In this document: one piece after another, positions 37,846-48,600 of the stretch | Numbering within the stretch: the stretch's first letter is position 1 | How the letters are laid out: every line of letters starts with the position of its first letter | From: Strobilurus pachycystidiatus | Taxonomy: Eukaryota; Basidiomycota; Agaricomycetes; Agaricales; Physalacriaceae | Length of the DNA stretch: 64,000 bases | NCBI GenBank assembly: GCA_019915135.1 | Contig: JAHLMK010000005.1 | Span: 496,001 to 560,000 of the forward strand | Reading direction: 5' to 3' | The notes under the pieces: generated by a model | Told to the model about the DNA's origin: nothing | The model's database searches: none | The model's input: only the letters and a program-made list of their open reading frames with translations | Program-made: the position numbers and the translations under genes

Positions 37846-39545
37846 ATGCCGTCTCCTGCGCCTGCTGTCTTGCACACAGGTCGTACTCGCGCCCCTACTC
37901 GCGCCCCCGCTGTCATGCACACGGGTGGTAAATCATCGTCTCCCGCCGTTGCTTCCGCTGCCCAGAAGGAGAAGAGCGCGCGCGCCGCTGCCGCTCTGAA
38001 GAAGGCGGAGAGGGCCGCGCAAGCAGAAGGCATGTAGTTTCCTTGTCATTTCTTTTATGGCTAACAGTGTTTAACAGCCATTCGGAAACGCAACGCTGCA
38101 CTGCTTGCGGCGGAAGAGGAAAGTGACGATGAGCTCGCTGCCCTCGCAGGCGGGCATCAAGGTATATTTCTCTCTGTGACTTTGCTATATCCCGCTAATA
38201 TGATGCAGCGCCTCCTCCTGTTGTCACTGATGCAGGCGGCGAGGACGCTGAGGACGCCGAGGCTGACAGACTGCCCGCTTCCTCCGACGTTGAGGACGAC
38301 ATTCCAGTCGCCTCTAGTGACCCAGTCGAGTATGATCAGTCGTCTGACGCAATCGTATGTTACATTTGCTTTACTTGCTTACAACATTCTTCTGACTCCG
38401 CTACAGACCGTTGCTTCTGACAATCCATTCGTCACACCTCGCAAGACTGCCAAACGAGGCCGCGGTCGTCGCAACCATGACAGCGACGATGAAGAGGAGC
38501 AGATGCCCAACAAGAGCGCCAAGGTCACCGCTACCCAGATCTCTCCCGCCTCTCAACGTCTCGGTGTGCAGAGTAAGAAGCACATGGTTGTCGTCACTGC
38601 CACCCGTACTCCGTATCCGGGTCCCCTTAATCGTCTCAGTCATGCAGCGGACGTTATCAAGGAGGCCGCCACTGCTCCGGGTGCTGACCCTGAACTCCTC
38701 GCAACCTGGGAGCGCCTCCAGCAGTCCCCGAACAAATGGCAAAAGCTTCTCATTTGGGTACGTTTGCTGCTTTTCTTATGTGAGCTTGCTTCATGAATTG
38801 TTAGGTCACGTATGCTCGCGGCCAGCTCATGAATGCGATCATTCGGGTTGCGCGTGAGCAACTGTCCGCTTTGGGCATTCCGGGGTCCATGCGCCCGACT
38901 GAGATTGTTGAGGTCATTTCCTGGTTCATCAAGACTGAGGCTTATAAGTTCGGTGGCTTGGATATCCTGGTAAGGTCTAGCTATTTGGATTACCTTATAG
39001 CTAACATCCTCTCCAGAAAAGGACCTTTGATAACGATATGCCCTTTCAGGCTGGGTTTTTCGAGGCTGTGCCCCGCGCTCTGTTCATGGAGGGCCGGGGT
39101 AAGGCCAACTCTGAAATGTTCCGAACTCTCATTGAACTTCAGAAGTTGCCCACTGTCTTCATGGCCTTGACTATGACTGCTGTAAGTTTCTTTGATCACT
39201 TCACTGTCAGTCATCTAATGATGAGTCTAGATTGAACATGCTCTTGAAGAATGGCGCGATGGTACCATGCGTCGCACCGACTTCAAAGAGGATTCTTCGG
39301 TTCGCTACTTTTATCATCTAGCTGGTTTGGAGCATGTGGAGTCTCAGGCTCCCAAGTTCATTGCTTCCATTCAGTCTGCCTTATTCAAGGATATGCTGTG
39401 AGTTGTCTTCTTCAGCTCTATTGTCATTCTGATATCTTTTGCTAGCATCCATACCAACAAGACCTTCCTTCTGGAATCCCCTGTCTCTCATGCGATGGGC
39501 TCTTTGAACTTTGCTGCTTTGGAGGCATCCGTCGCTTCTGCCTAA
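37846..39545 (+). CDS. DUF6532-like protein
   Basis: About eight exons from ATG 37846 to TAA 39543-39545; product about 400 residues. The N-terminal third is basic and acidic low complexity (AQKEKSARAAAALKKAERAA, then EEESDDELAALAGGHQ). The C-terminal half has the DUF6532 pattern: YARGQLMNAIIRVAREQLSA, RTFDNDMPFQAGFFEAVPRA, NSEMFRTLIELQKLPTVFMA, IEHALEEWRDGTMRRTDFKE and VRYFYHLAGLEHVE. The first intron (38030-38077) has a GC..AG border; no GT donor keeps the frame open there. The domain has no known function and is expanded in Agaricomycetes. I recognise the family by pattern only. The gene follows the unknown gene ending at 37510 on the same strand, suggesting a paired module. Confidence 0.68.
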
Positions 39546-40460
39546 TCCTCATCATCATTGTCATTCTTTTCTACATCATTAGCACTAATCATAATATTGC
39601 ATTGTTCTTAATTACCAGTAGTTAGTAAGTAGGCACTCATTGGGAATATCATCAGTTTTTTGGCATTATTATCATTGTGTGATTTTGAGGGATTCGCTGT
39701 ATCTATTATGATTATTGTGAGATTCTAAGCAATTTGGTAGTATTTGCTATTGGCATGTATAGCGTCCTAAAGTTGGTTCTTCGGTGCACTGCAAGTGTTT
39801 GTAAGATGTGTTGCAAGTGCAATCGAGGTAGCTGCCAACTCCAATACAAGTAGATGACAAGCATTTGGAAGGTACAGTACACATGCAGTGAAAGCACAAG
39901 ACAAGCATAATAAAAGTGTACTCAAAGTGTTGTAGAAGCATTATGCAAGTACTTTGGGGGAGAGATACAAGCACTGCAAAGATACCGTGCAAGTATTATA
40001 GAGTTACGATGCAAGCATAGTAAAAGCAGAGTGAAGTTGCATGAAGACAAGGTTCTTGTATACACATGCTTGAATACACATTGGCAGTGCTACACAGTTA
40101 TCATGAAAGAGCTGTATAGGTACAATGAAGTCAAATGAAGACAAGGTTCTTGATAACATATGTCCCAAGATATATTGAAGGTATTTGCGGAGTACATTGA
40201 ATGGTCTTCAAGTTGCCTGTGTACCACTTTGAAAGCACTCCGAAGCAGACTTGGCAGTGTTGTCAAGATGACTTAAGACAAGGTTATCTGATGCATATAC
40301 TTTTATGTGCTTGTGCACTGCCAGCAGATGCTTATGTTACGCTTTTGAGTACTTTCAAGTCCATGTTTCAGATAACCTTGTCTTAAATCGCTTTTATGGC
40401 TTTTTAGCTTTCAGTGCTTGAAGATACTTTCATTTGACTGAAGTTGACTTAAGATATATA
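39546..40460. repeat. AT-rich, CAAG-rich right flank of the Plavaka block
   Basis: No gene. The DNA is filled with loose repeats of TGCAAGT, TACAAGCA and ATGCAAGCA between 39780 and 40020, and with AAGACAAGGTTCTTG at about 40050 and 40138. This is what subterminal transposase-binding arrays look like, but I could not define a terminus or a target duplication. Confidence 0.5.
40273..40386. repeat. 114 bp segment with perfect 18 bp inverted ends
   Basis: TTAAGACAAGGTTATCTG at 40273-40290 has its exact reverse complement at 40369-40386. The words TTAA at both tips and the AAGACAAGGTT core shared with two nearby sites suggest a small inverted-repeat element or a subterminal hairpin of the larger transposon. 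Confidence 0.65.
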
Positions 40461-41804
40461 GGCGTTTCCAGATGTCGACTTATCCCTCAAAGGGAAGTAC
40501 TTCACGAAAGAGCGTGAGTGCAGGGCAGAACCACTTGCAAACCGGCCTTCTTGCGAATACAAGGTTCTAACACCAAGTAGATTCGTTGGTACTTGACTTG
40601 GTACGTCGGAATAAGGTTCTTTCGAGTCTTTCAAGGAGTTTGGCAACACCTGATGTCTTTAAATCTTGGAAAGGTCTTTGGGGTCTTTGGGTACTTTGCA
40701 GAAATGAGTCGAAACTCGAGATAGATTCACTACAACGGCTGCGTCTGACTAGCGGCTACTGGAGGGGGCTCTAAGCTACCGAAATATGGGTCCTTTGGGC
40801 CCTTTTATACTACTGGTGGGTTCCTACTGAGTAAGCATCTATTCTAGGATTGGATACATCGGACTTTCGAGTCATACAAGTGCTGGATTCTTATTGGCTA
40901 TCCCTGGTCGAAACAACTGCGGCCAGGCCGCTTGGTCCTTTAGCCATATACGCCACCTTGGCGGTATGGTACAATCCTTGTGTCCAGGAGATCAAGGTCC
41001 GATAAGGACTTCGATCCTTAGGTATCTTTATGTTGCAAGGTCCTACGGACACCTGCTTTCTTGTGGATAGGTTGGATGGAGATCGTTAAGAACGTCCTTT
41101 CGAGCGCAGACACTACAGGGGAGTGCTTTCTTAAAGTGGTAATACACCCTGCTTTCGGGGTGGTCCTTGATCGTGGATCATGATTGATCGGCATAGCGGA
41201 AGGCGTCGGTTCGGAGTCCTTGACAGCTCCGAAGATTGTTTCCCCAAAAGGGTTGTGACGTCCTTGAACTATTTCGGGACCTTCCAGGTCTTTGGGTTGA
41301 GGTGCGCAGGTCTCGGGTCGCTCGAATTGAACCGCCTGGAGACCTTTGGACCCTCCTTGGGTGCGAATGGTTATAGCACATCGTCTGTAGTACAAGGTAC
41401 ACGCAAAGGTACGGGATCTTGAAAGGGATCCAACGCGCGGATAAGGATATTCGGATGAAGGTGATCGAAGGTTTCGATCGCGCCTGTCCTAAAGGACTTG
41501 TTAAGGCGCCTGGACCTTGTCCTGGAGGCTTGCCCGCGTCAAGGCAGTAACTCCTGCGTGCTCTATCCTAAGTACTTGACTGGAGGTTCCTAAGGTCTTT
41601 GGGCTGTTCAGGAATCGCAAAATTCCCCGTTTCTAGTACTGGAATAGTACCCTGCGTATCATCTCCCCTTGACTTATGAAATGTCGTCCGCGACATAGTC
41701 CTTGGTGGTTCAGAACCTTTATCCTGGGTACCAGGCCGTCGTGACGAAGTCCCCTTTTGGTTTCTATCGCCCGATGGACCCTCTTTTGCCTAACTTCGTT
41801 CCGT
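40461..41804. other. Gene-free stretch upstream of gene A
   Basis: About 1.3 kb without a credible gene. The sequence is unusually rich in AAGGTC, GGACCTT and CTTTGGG words, a bias shared with the flanks of gene B and with the Ty3-type element at the right end of the window. It may belong to an accessory element that carries genes A, B and the divergent zinc-cluster protein. Confidence 0.35.
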
Positions 41805-41811
41805 TATAAAA
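41805..41811 (+). promoter_or_regulatory. TATA box of gene A
   Basis: TATAAAA lies 55 bp upstream of the ATG at 41860, followed by a pyrimidine-rich leader with TTTCATTCCTGCC, which fits a fungal transcription start. Confidence 0.65.
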
Positions 41812-43181
41812 GGTCCTGGGACTTGTCCTCAGACCTTTCATTCCTGCCTTTATTCTATCATGGCTCCCAAAACTTGGACTCCCATCGCAAAACTGCTTCC
41901 CACAACGCCGCACGTTCCGTCCGCGAAGGACCTGATCACTACGCGCGACCTTGGCGCCGGTCTCGTCGCTTATGCGCTCGACTACGACCCTCCAGCCAAC
42001 ACACCCGACTTCCTTATGTACCTCGGCATGCATCTTACGCTCATCATCCCCAAGGTCCATCGTCTGGACCTCAAGAAGGCGTGTTCGAATCCCGACGTGG
42101 CACTGGAGATCACCGGCTATGTTGACAAGATCATGGAGAGAGTCCTTGTGTGTACTCCTTCGCTGTGTTCTTTTCCTGATCCTGACTTCATCCTGTCCTT
42201 GTTTTCTTTAGGCCGTCGCCCATGACCTTCGCACCTTTCCGAATGGTTCCAAGGTGTCGACGGACATGGCAGTGTTCTTTTTCAACCTTCGCCTCTATGT
42301 AGGGATGCTGGTACACCTGCTGGGGATTCACCCTCAGACGCCGACGCACCACATCGCTCATATCCTCCAACCTTTGGTGAGCAGCTGCAAGAAGGCGTCT
42401 AACGCCCACTTCCCTGGCCTGTCCCCGGGTCACCCTATGCATCCGGATAACGCTTATTTCAAGCCGGACAAGCTTGAGAAAGGCAAGGTATGTCCGTTCG
42501 TTACTCGTCGGTTTCTTACTGTAACCTCTGGATGTCTTCGCTTAGAAGACGAAGAAATCGCCCGAGGTCATTACCGAGGCCATGGAGAAACGAGCCGAGA
42601 CGAGAGACGGCGACGTCGCGATGGATCCCGACTCTTGTGCGCGCTTCTTTCGTCCGGAGTACTTTAATTGGGCTGACGATGTGGCAGCTGGCGAGAGCGA
42701 CGGTGAGGACTCCGTTGTCGTCGTCGGTGATACTGTGCGCTCAATTTCTTTGCCAGTCTCATCTTCCTTTATTGAAGCCTTTCGCCAGCTCCAACTCGCC
42801 AATTCCTTGTCAAAGGAAGCCGAAGCGGTACGTTCCTTTGAATCCTATGTTTGTCCCGGACGTCCTTATGACTTCTTTAATAGTCATCTTCCGTCCGTTA
42901 CCTTCCTTTCGCAGCTCTTCCTGGTATGGACATTAACGCCCGTGTTTACCAGAAAGCCCTTCAAACCTTGGGCGCGATCAATGGTCAAGAAGCTCCTCCT
43001 AAGCGTAAGCTTAACGATGAGAACGCTCGCCGTGTTGTAAAGGCGGCCCGGCCTTCGACCTTTGGAGTCGAACCCGTCGTTCTTAAACAACTTGAAGGCG
43101 GTAAGGTGCTTCTTCCTCGCTTCTTGGTTTGCCTTGTTGATTCCTGGTTACTTCCCCTTAGCGAACCAGTACATCAATGGT

Positions 43182-43186
43182 CTGTC
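43182..43186 (+). repeat. Left target-site duplication (CTGTC)
   Basis: CTGTC directly precedes the 5' LTR and is repeated directly after the 3' LTR. Five bases is the usual duplication for Ty3-type integrases. Confidence 0.9.
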
Positions 43187-43725
43187 TGTCACGAATTGCC
43201 TCCATTCTTCTCCCTCCATCACGTGCTTCCCACTCTCGACACCGTCATATTCTCCCGTCTCTGCATCCACCTCGGCCTGGGCCTAGCTCACCTCTCTCTT
43301 TCATCCATCGTCTTGGCATTGCCTAGACAGATCACAGGTTCCATCATGGGATGGGTGTCCAAATGCGGACCGTAGATTCCGGCCCGCTGAAGACTGCAAG
43401 TCAATGATGTCATTGCCATACGAGGCGAGGGCAGCCTTTCTCTGGACATCCATGACATCATTTACCCGGGTCCCTCTGCCAAATCTTCGCAAGTACTTCG
43501 GTTATGCTACCTTAGTCCGTACTCTGGATTCTCTGTATATATTCATGGACTCTCTAGTTAGTTCCGCAGTCTGTTCTCTTCGTCTACTCACTGCTCGGTC
43601 GCTCCTAGTACTGGTGTAGCTTGACACACTCCTCCTTCATATCTATCTCTATCTCTATTCCTTTCTCCTTGTCTCGTTCGTGTGACTTGGGTGGTTGCCT
43701 TAGTATTCGGGCACCAGTCTTGACA
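43187..43725 (+). repeat. 5' LTR, 539 bp
   Basis: Begins TGTCACGAATTGCC and ends CCAGTCTTGACA, with TGTCA/TGACA inverted tips. Identical to the 3' LTR except C at 43679 where the other has T. Confidence 0.95.
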
Positions 43726-43770
43726 CTAGAACAGACTCTTCTACACCCACCTCACACCCTCGCTTGGTGC

Positions 43771-44211
43771 ATGCCCGCCGACCGCACAACCTCAGACCCC
43801 ACACCTGCCTCTCAACCTCGTCCCACACGCCTTGTATTCAAGAAGACTGCAGCTGCCACTCCCCGTACGTTAACCCACCGCGAAGTTCTTTTTCACACTC
43901 TACCGGCTGCCATTAGGGCTTGCCATCGCGGAGATCACCGCAGTTTCTGGTGTGACACCGATACCGGTCCACGCACTCCTATCCTCCCATCATCGCCCGC
44001 TTCTCTGCAGAAGAAGCGCCTCCCACACCACCTCCCGGCGCCTACCTTCATCAGGGCAAGTACTTCCAACTCGACAAAGAGTATCACCCCCAGGAGATCT
44101 TCTACGAGCCAGAAGACGAAGACTACCCCGAATCTTGGCATTACCTTGAACCAAACGGAGACAAGTACTACCTTGAATCAGAAGAGCATCAGGAGGCTAA
44201 AAGGCGTTTAG
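43771..44211 (+). other. Open frame between the 5' LTR and gag (possible gag N-terminus)
   Basis: An ATG at 43771 opens MPADRTTSDPTPASQPRPTR and runs to the stop at 44209-44211. Near 43950-44010 the coding signal moves to the gag frame, which then reads GAYLHQGKYFQLDKEYHPQE and WHYLEPNGDKYYLESEEHQE before the gag ATG at 44505. Either a one-base change has broken an originally longer gag, or a frameshift or small intron joins them. The same type of N-terminal extension occurs in related fungal elements as far as I recall. Confidence 0.45.
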
Positions 44212-44504
44212 AAGAGCGCACTCGAGCTGAGTTACAATCATCCACACAGACCCCAGGCTCACCTGCACCTCGTACCCCAGTCCCCTCTGCTCCACCGTCT
44301 CCTGTCCGATCGGAACCAACCTTTAACTCCGCTCCTACTTCCCCAGTCCAGGATAATTCACCACCTGAATCCCAACCTCTTGCTTTAGACCCCGAACCCT
44401 CTGAACCATCGACTCCCCCGTCTTCATCGTCATCTTCTTCTTCCTCCTCCAATCCCTCTCGGTCATCGTCTCCATCTTTTCCAGTTCACCCAGTCCCTCC
44501 TATC

Positions 44505-45557
44505 ATGACTACTATTCCCAGCGAGCGTGGAGCTAAGCTTGACGACTTTGTCGGCGACCGCGCCACATCTACTACATGGCTGGCCCAATACCGCAACCAC
44601 ATGCGGCTGAACACCGCCCGCTATTCTACTGAGATCGAGAAGGTCTCGGTCTTCCTTTCATATTTCAAGGGACCTCTCGCCGGTAAATGGGCAGAACGCC
44701 GCATGAAAGAGTACGATGCCGATCAGGACGATAATACCATCCCAGCTGCCAGCAAACGCTGGACCACACAGGCGTCTATCATCGAGAAGTTCAAAGCCGA
44801 CTATGCGGCCATCGACCCAATCACCGCTGCGCGTACCGCCATCGAGACCATCCGCCAGGAAAAGGACTTATCTTCAATTGATAAGTTCATCACTGCCTTT
44901 GATGGCTACGCTGATGACTCCCAGTTTGACGAAAGCTCGTTACTCTACTTCTTCAAACGCGGCTTGAACCCCAGTCTCTTGGACCGAATCTGCATGTCCT
45001 ACCCCATTCCCGATACCCTTGACAAGTTCAAGACCCGCGCTGTTGAGATGCAGCATGCCTATGAAGCCCGCAAGGCTGAAAAGGCTAACTGGACACAGCG
45101 CTCCCATTCCTCTCCGGGCATTTACGCTCCTCGCGCCCCGCCTCAGCGCGCCCCGGCTCCCGCTCAAGATATGGGAGTACCTATGGATGTAGATGCATCC
45201 CGTAACACAGGTGCTACCTCGTCCTCTCCTTTGACTAGGCTGACCCCCGAGGAGCGCGAAATCCTTCGCAGGAAGGGCGCTTGCTTTAGGTGCCGCGGCC
45301 CCAACCACATGTCCAAGGACTGTCCTACTCGCTTTGGTACCAGCGCCTCTGCTCCGGCCGCAAACCGCACCATTCGCGCCGCTGACACGTCCGCCGCTGT
45401 CACGGCTGTTCCCACTTCCTCCGACACTGCTCCCGCATCGTCTGCCGATGCAATTCAACAGATTAGCAACGCGGCCAACTTGCTCCGTGGCCTACAGGGA
45501 GATGAGAAGGCGCAGGCCTTGGCTTTTTTGAAGGATGTCGCTGGCCTGGATTTTTAG
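44505..45557 (+). CDS. gag: Gag capsid-nucleocapsid protein of the chromovirus
   Basis: Reads MTTIPSERGAKLDDFVGDRA at the N-terminus, a capsid-like helical part with WLAQYRNHMRLNTARYSTEI and FITAFDGYADDSQFDESSLL, and a zinc knuckle CFRCRGPNHMSKDC (CX2CX4HX4C) near residue 265. A Ser/Ala/Thr-rich tail follows and ends GDEKAQALAFLKDVAGLDF with stop TAG at 45555-45557. The frame is open upstream of this ATG to about 43955, so a longer N-terminus is likely. Gag forms the virus-like particle that packages the element's RNA. The pol frame is open across the gag stop in the -1 position. Confidence 0.9.
   Translation: MTTIPSERGAKLDDFVGDRATSTTWLAQYRNHMRLNTARYSTEIEKVSVFLSYFKGPLAGKWAERRMKEYDADQDDNTIPAASKRWTTQASIIEKFKADYAAIDPITAARTAIETIRQEKDLSSIDKFITAFDGYADDSQFDESSLLYFFKRGLNPSLLDRICMSYPIPDTLDKFKTRAVEMQHAYEARKAEKANWTQRSHSSPGIYAPRAPPQRAPAPAQDMGVPMDVDASRNTGATSSSPLTRLTPEEREILRRKGACFRCRGPNHMSKDCPTRFGTSASAPAANRTIRAADTSAAVTAVPTSSDTAPASSADAIQQISNAANLLRGLQGDEKAQALAFLKDVAGLDF
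45549..45557 (+). promoter_or_regulatory. Candidate -1 frameshift site at the gag stop
   Basis: The gag frame reads GAT TTT TAG. The -1 frame, GGA TTT TTA GAG, has no stop from here to the pol region and continues in frame into the protease. A slip of the TTT-decoding tRNA by one base on the run of five T just before the stop codon would give Gag-Pol. Confidence 0.5.
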
Positions 45558-45673
45558 AGCGCTCCCCTACCCCGACGTTAGGAGGAGCTGTACGCAATTC
45601 TGTCACAAATTTTACCAATCGATTCTCTGTGTTATCAACCCTTTGTGAGCGTACCCATCCCAAAGAACTTCGA

Positions 45674-48600
45674 ATGTCAGCAGTCACCCAGAACCGACAG
45701 ACACCCTCGATCACACTGGAACTTGAATTCATTGGCAAAATCACTGGCAGAAGAATCGTCGCACAAGCTCTAATTGATAGCGGCGCTGAAGGTATTATTA
45801 TCAACGCCCGCTATGCAAACCAGCATCATTTCACCCTCATGCCCCTTTCCTCCCCTTTCCCTGTTCGCAACGTTGACGGCACCGAAAACGTTATGGGCTG
45901 GGTCCGGCACTATACTACCCAGCGCATCCGGATCTATAGCCGAGACGGTCATTCCTATCACGAAGAGCTAATCGAGCTCTACGTCACTGACATTGGTGAT
46001 CACGACGTTATCCTTGGCACTGACTGGCTCGACGAACACAACCCAGAAATAGACTGGGCTGGTGTCCAGATAGATTTCACTCGCTGTCCCAACTCTTGTA
46101 CCCTCAACAACCCCCCGGTGACTGACGTACGTGCTCACGCCAAACGCATTCCCATCCCCACTAAACGCTCTCCTCACGACCCTCGTCTTCACCATCGAGA
46201 CTACCAAGTTCAATGGAAGGATCGCGAAGGCAACCTCCGGCCTGTCCCAGTCCAGCGTACAGCCGGACAACGTCGAAGCATCCGACCCCGCGTTTACAAT
46301 CGGGTTCAAATTCCCGTCGTCTTGTTCACCGAGGACAATGAAGAAGAAGTGGAGGTCCCAAGAGAATGGGAAGAGCAGATGTACACTCAAGTGTTTCGGG
46401 ATGACTATCCCCGCCCGGTGCGAGATCCACAAACTCCTGATGGTCCCTCTATTCAAATACGTGCTGGATTTAGCAAGGCGCAGGAACTTGCTGAAGCTAG
46501 CCAAATGCCCAAGGATACCCGTCCTCTCGCTGAGCGTATCCCTTCTCAATATCATGCCTATCTCACTGTCTTTGACAAGCACACATCGGACCGGCTTCCC
46601 CAACACAGCCCCTGGGATCATGCTATTGATCTCAAACCCGGTTTCGAGCCAAAACCATGCAAAACCTACCCATTGTCCCCAACCGAACAAGCTGAACTTG
46701 ACGCATTTCTTGACGAAAACCTGGCAAAAGGATACATACGTCCTTCCAAGTCCCCCATGGCGAGTCCCTTCTTCTTCGTTAAAAAGAAAGACGGAAAACT
46801 ACGCCCCGTCCAGGATTATCGCGAACTTAACAAAGGCACCATCAAGAACGAGTACCCACTCCCGCTCATTGGAGAATTGATCGATAAACTCAAGGGTGCT
46901 CGTTACTTTTCAAAGGTAGACCTTCGTCAAGGCTACAATAACTGCCGAATCAAGGCAGGAGACGAGTGGAAAGGCGCATTCAAGACAAACCGCGGCCTGT
47001 TTGAACCCTTGGTGATGTTCTTTGGTCTTATGAATTCTCCTGCCACGTTTCAAGCAATGATGAATACCATTCTCAAGGACCTGATTGACTCCGGCAAAGT
47101 TGTCGTATACATGGACGACATCTTGATCTTCACCAAGACCTTAGAAGAACACCGCAAGGTCGTCTTGCAGGTTCTCCAGTGCCTGAAGGAGCACGATCTC
47201 TATGCTAAGCCCGAGAAGTGCACCTTTGAAGCTGAGTCTATTGAATTCCTCGGACTCATCATCTCTCACAATGAACTTCGCATGGACCCAGTCAAGGTAG
47301 ACGGTGTCGCCAAGTGGCCGTTACCTCGGAATGTCAAGGACGTCCAATCATTCCTTGGCTTTGGGAATTTCTACCGTCGTTTCATTGAAGGTTTCTCTTG
47401 GATTGCGCGCCCCCTGTTTGATCTCACCAAGAAAGACGAACCATGGGTCTGGAAACCGGAGTGTCAAGAGGCCTTCGAGGCACTTAAAGATGCGTTCACA
47501 TCGTCACCCGTCCTTATCATGCCTAACCCCGACAAGCCCTATCGTGTGGAAGTAGATGCTTCAGACTATGCCACAGGCGGAATTCTATCCCAGACAGGCG
47601 ACGACGACCAATGGCATCCTGTCGCCTACATCTCTAAGTCCCTTTCTGAACCTCAACGCAATTATGACATTCATGACAAGGAACTTCTCGCTATTATCCG
47701 TGCTCTGGAAGCCTGGCGCCAGTACCTTGAAGGTTCAGCACACCGAGTTGATATTCTCACCGACCACAAGAACCTTGAATATTTTGCCAACTCGCAGAAA
47801 CTCAGCCGGCGACAGGCTCGCTGGGCACTATTCCTCACTCGCTTTGATTTCACTCTCACTCATAAACCTGGTACTCAGAACCGTAGTGACCCACTCTCCC
47901 GCCGTGCGGATCACAAAGAGGGGGTCGATGACGACAACACCGACAGGATCCTCCTTGATCCAAAGTTTTTCCGAATTCGCGCTACCAGACCCGGAGAAGT
48001 TGTAGCCGTTGGAGACGCTGAGCTGCGACGACGTATTCGGGAATGTCCAAATAAGGACGCTGAAGTCCGTGGTGCGTTAGAAGTCATTCTTCGCAATGGT
48101 CCTCGTTCGCTGGTCAAAAATCTACAGGAATGGAACTACGAAGACGGACTAATTCTCTTCCGTGGCAAGGTCTATGTTCCCGATGACCTGCAACTACGCC
48201 GAGACATTGTCAAGATGCACCACGACTCTCTTGGTCCTGGACACCCTGGACGCTTCAAGACCTACGAACTTCTCAGTCGAGAATTCTGGTGGCCAGGCAT
48301 GTCTGTCTTTGTTCGCGACTATGTTGATGGTTGTGCTACCTGTCAGATGACAAAACCTAGGAATCATCCGGCACATGTTCCCCTTATACCCAACGAGATT
48401 CCCGAGCGCCCTTTTGGGACTATCACCACCGACTTCATTACAGATCTACCCGAGTGCGAAGGGTATAACGCTATCCATTGTGTTGTTGACCGCTTCACCA
48501 AGACGGTAATTGTATCTCCATGCCGCAAGACCATTGATGCGGATGGTACGGTTGATATCTTGGTGGATGGTGTTTATCGACGCTATGGTCTCTGGGACAA

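Noticed and set aside
30320..40456. TATCTTAAGT inverted pair as terminal repeats of the Plavaka block
   Set aside because: Only ten bases match, divergence follows at once, and no target duplication is seen; too weak to define ends.
45968..46690. 240-codon minus-strand frame within pol
   Set aside because: Antisense shadow of the retroelement protease and RT region.
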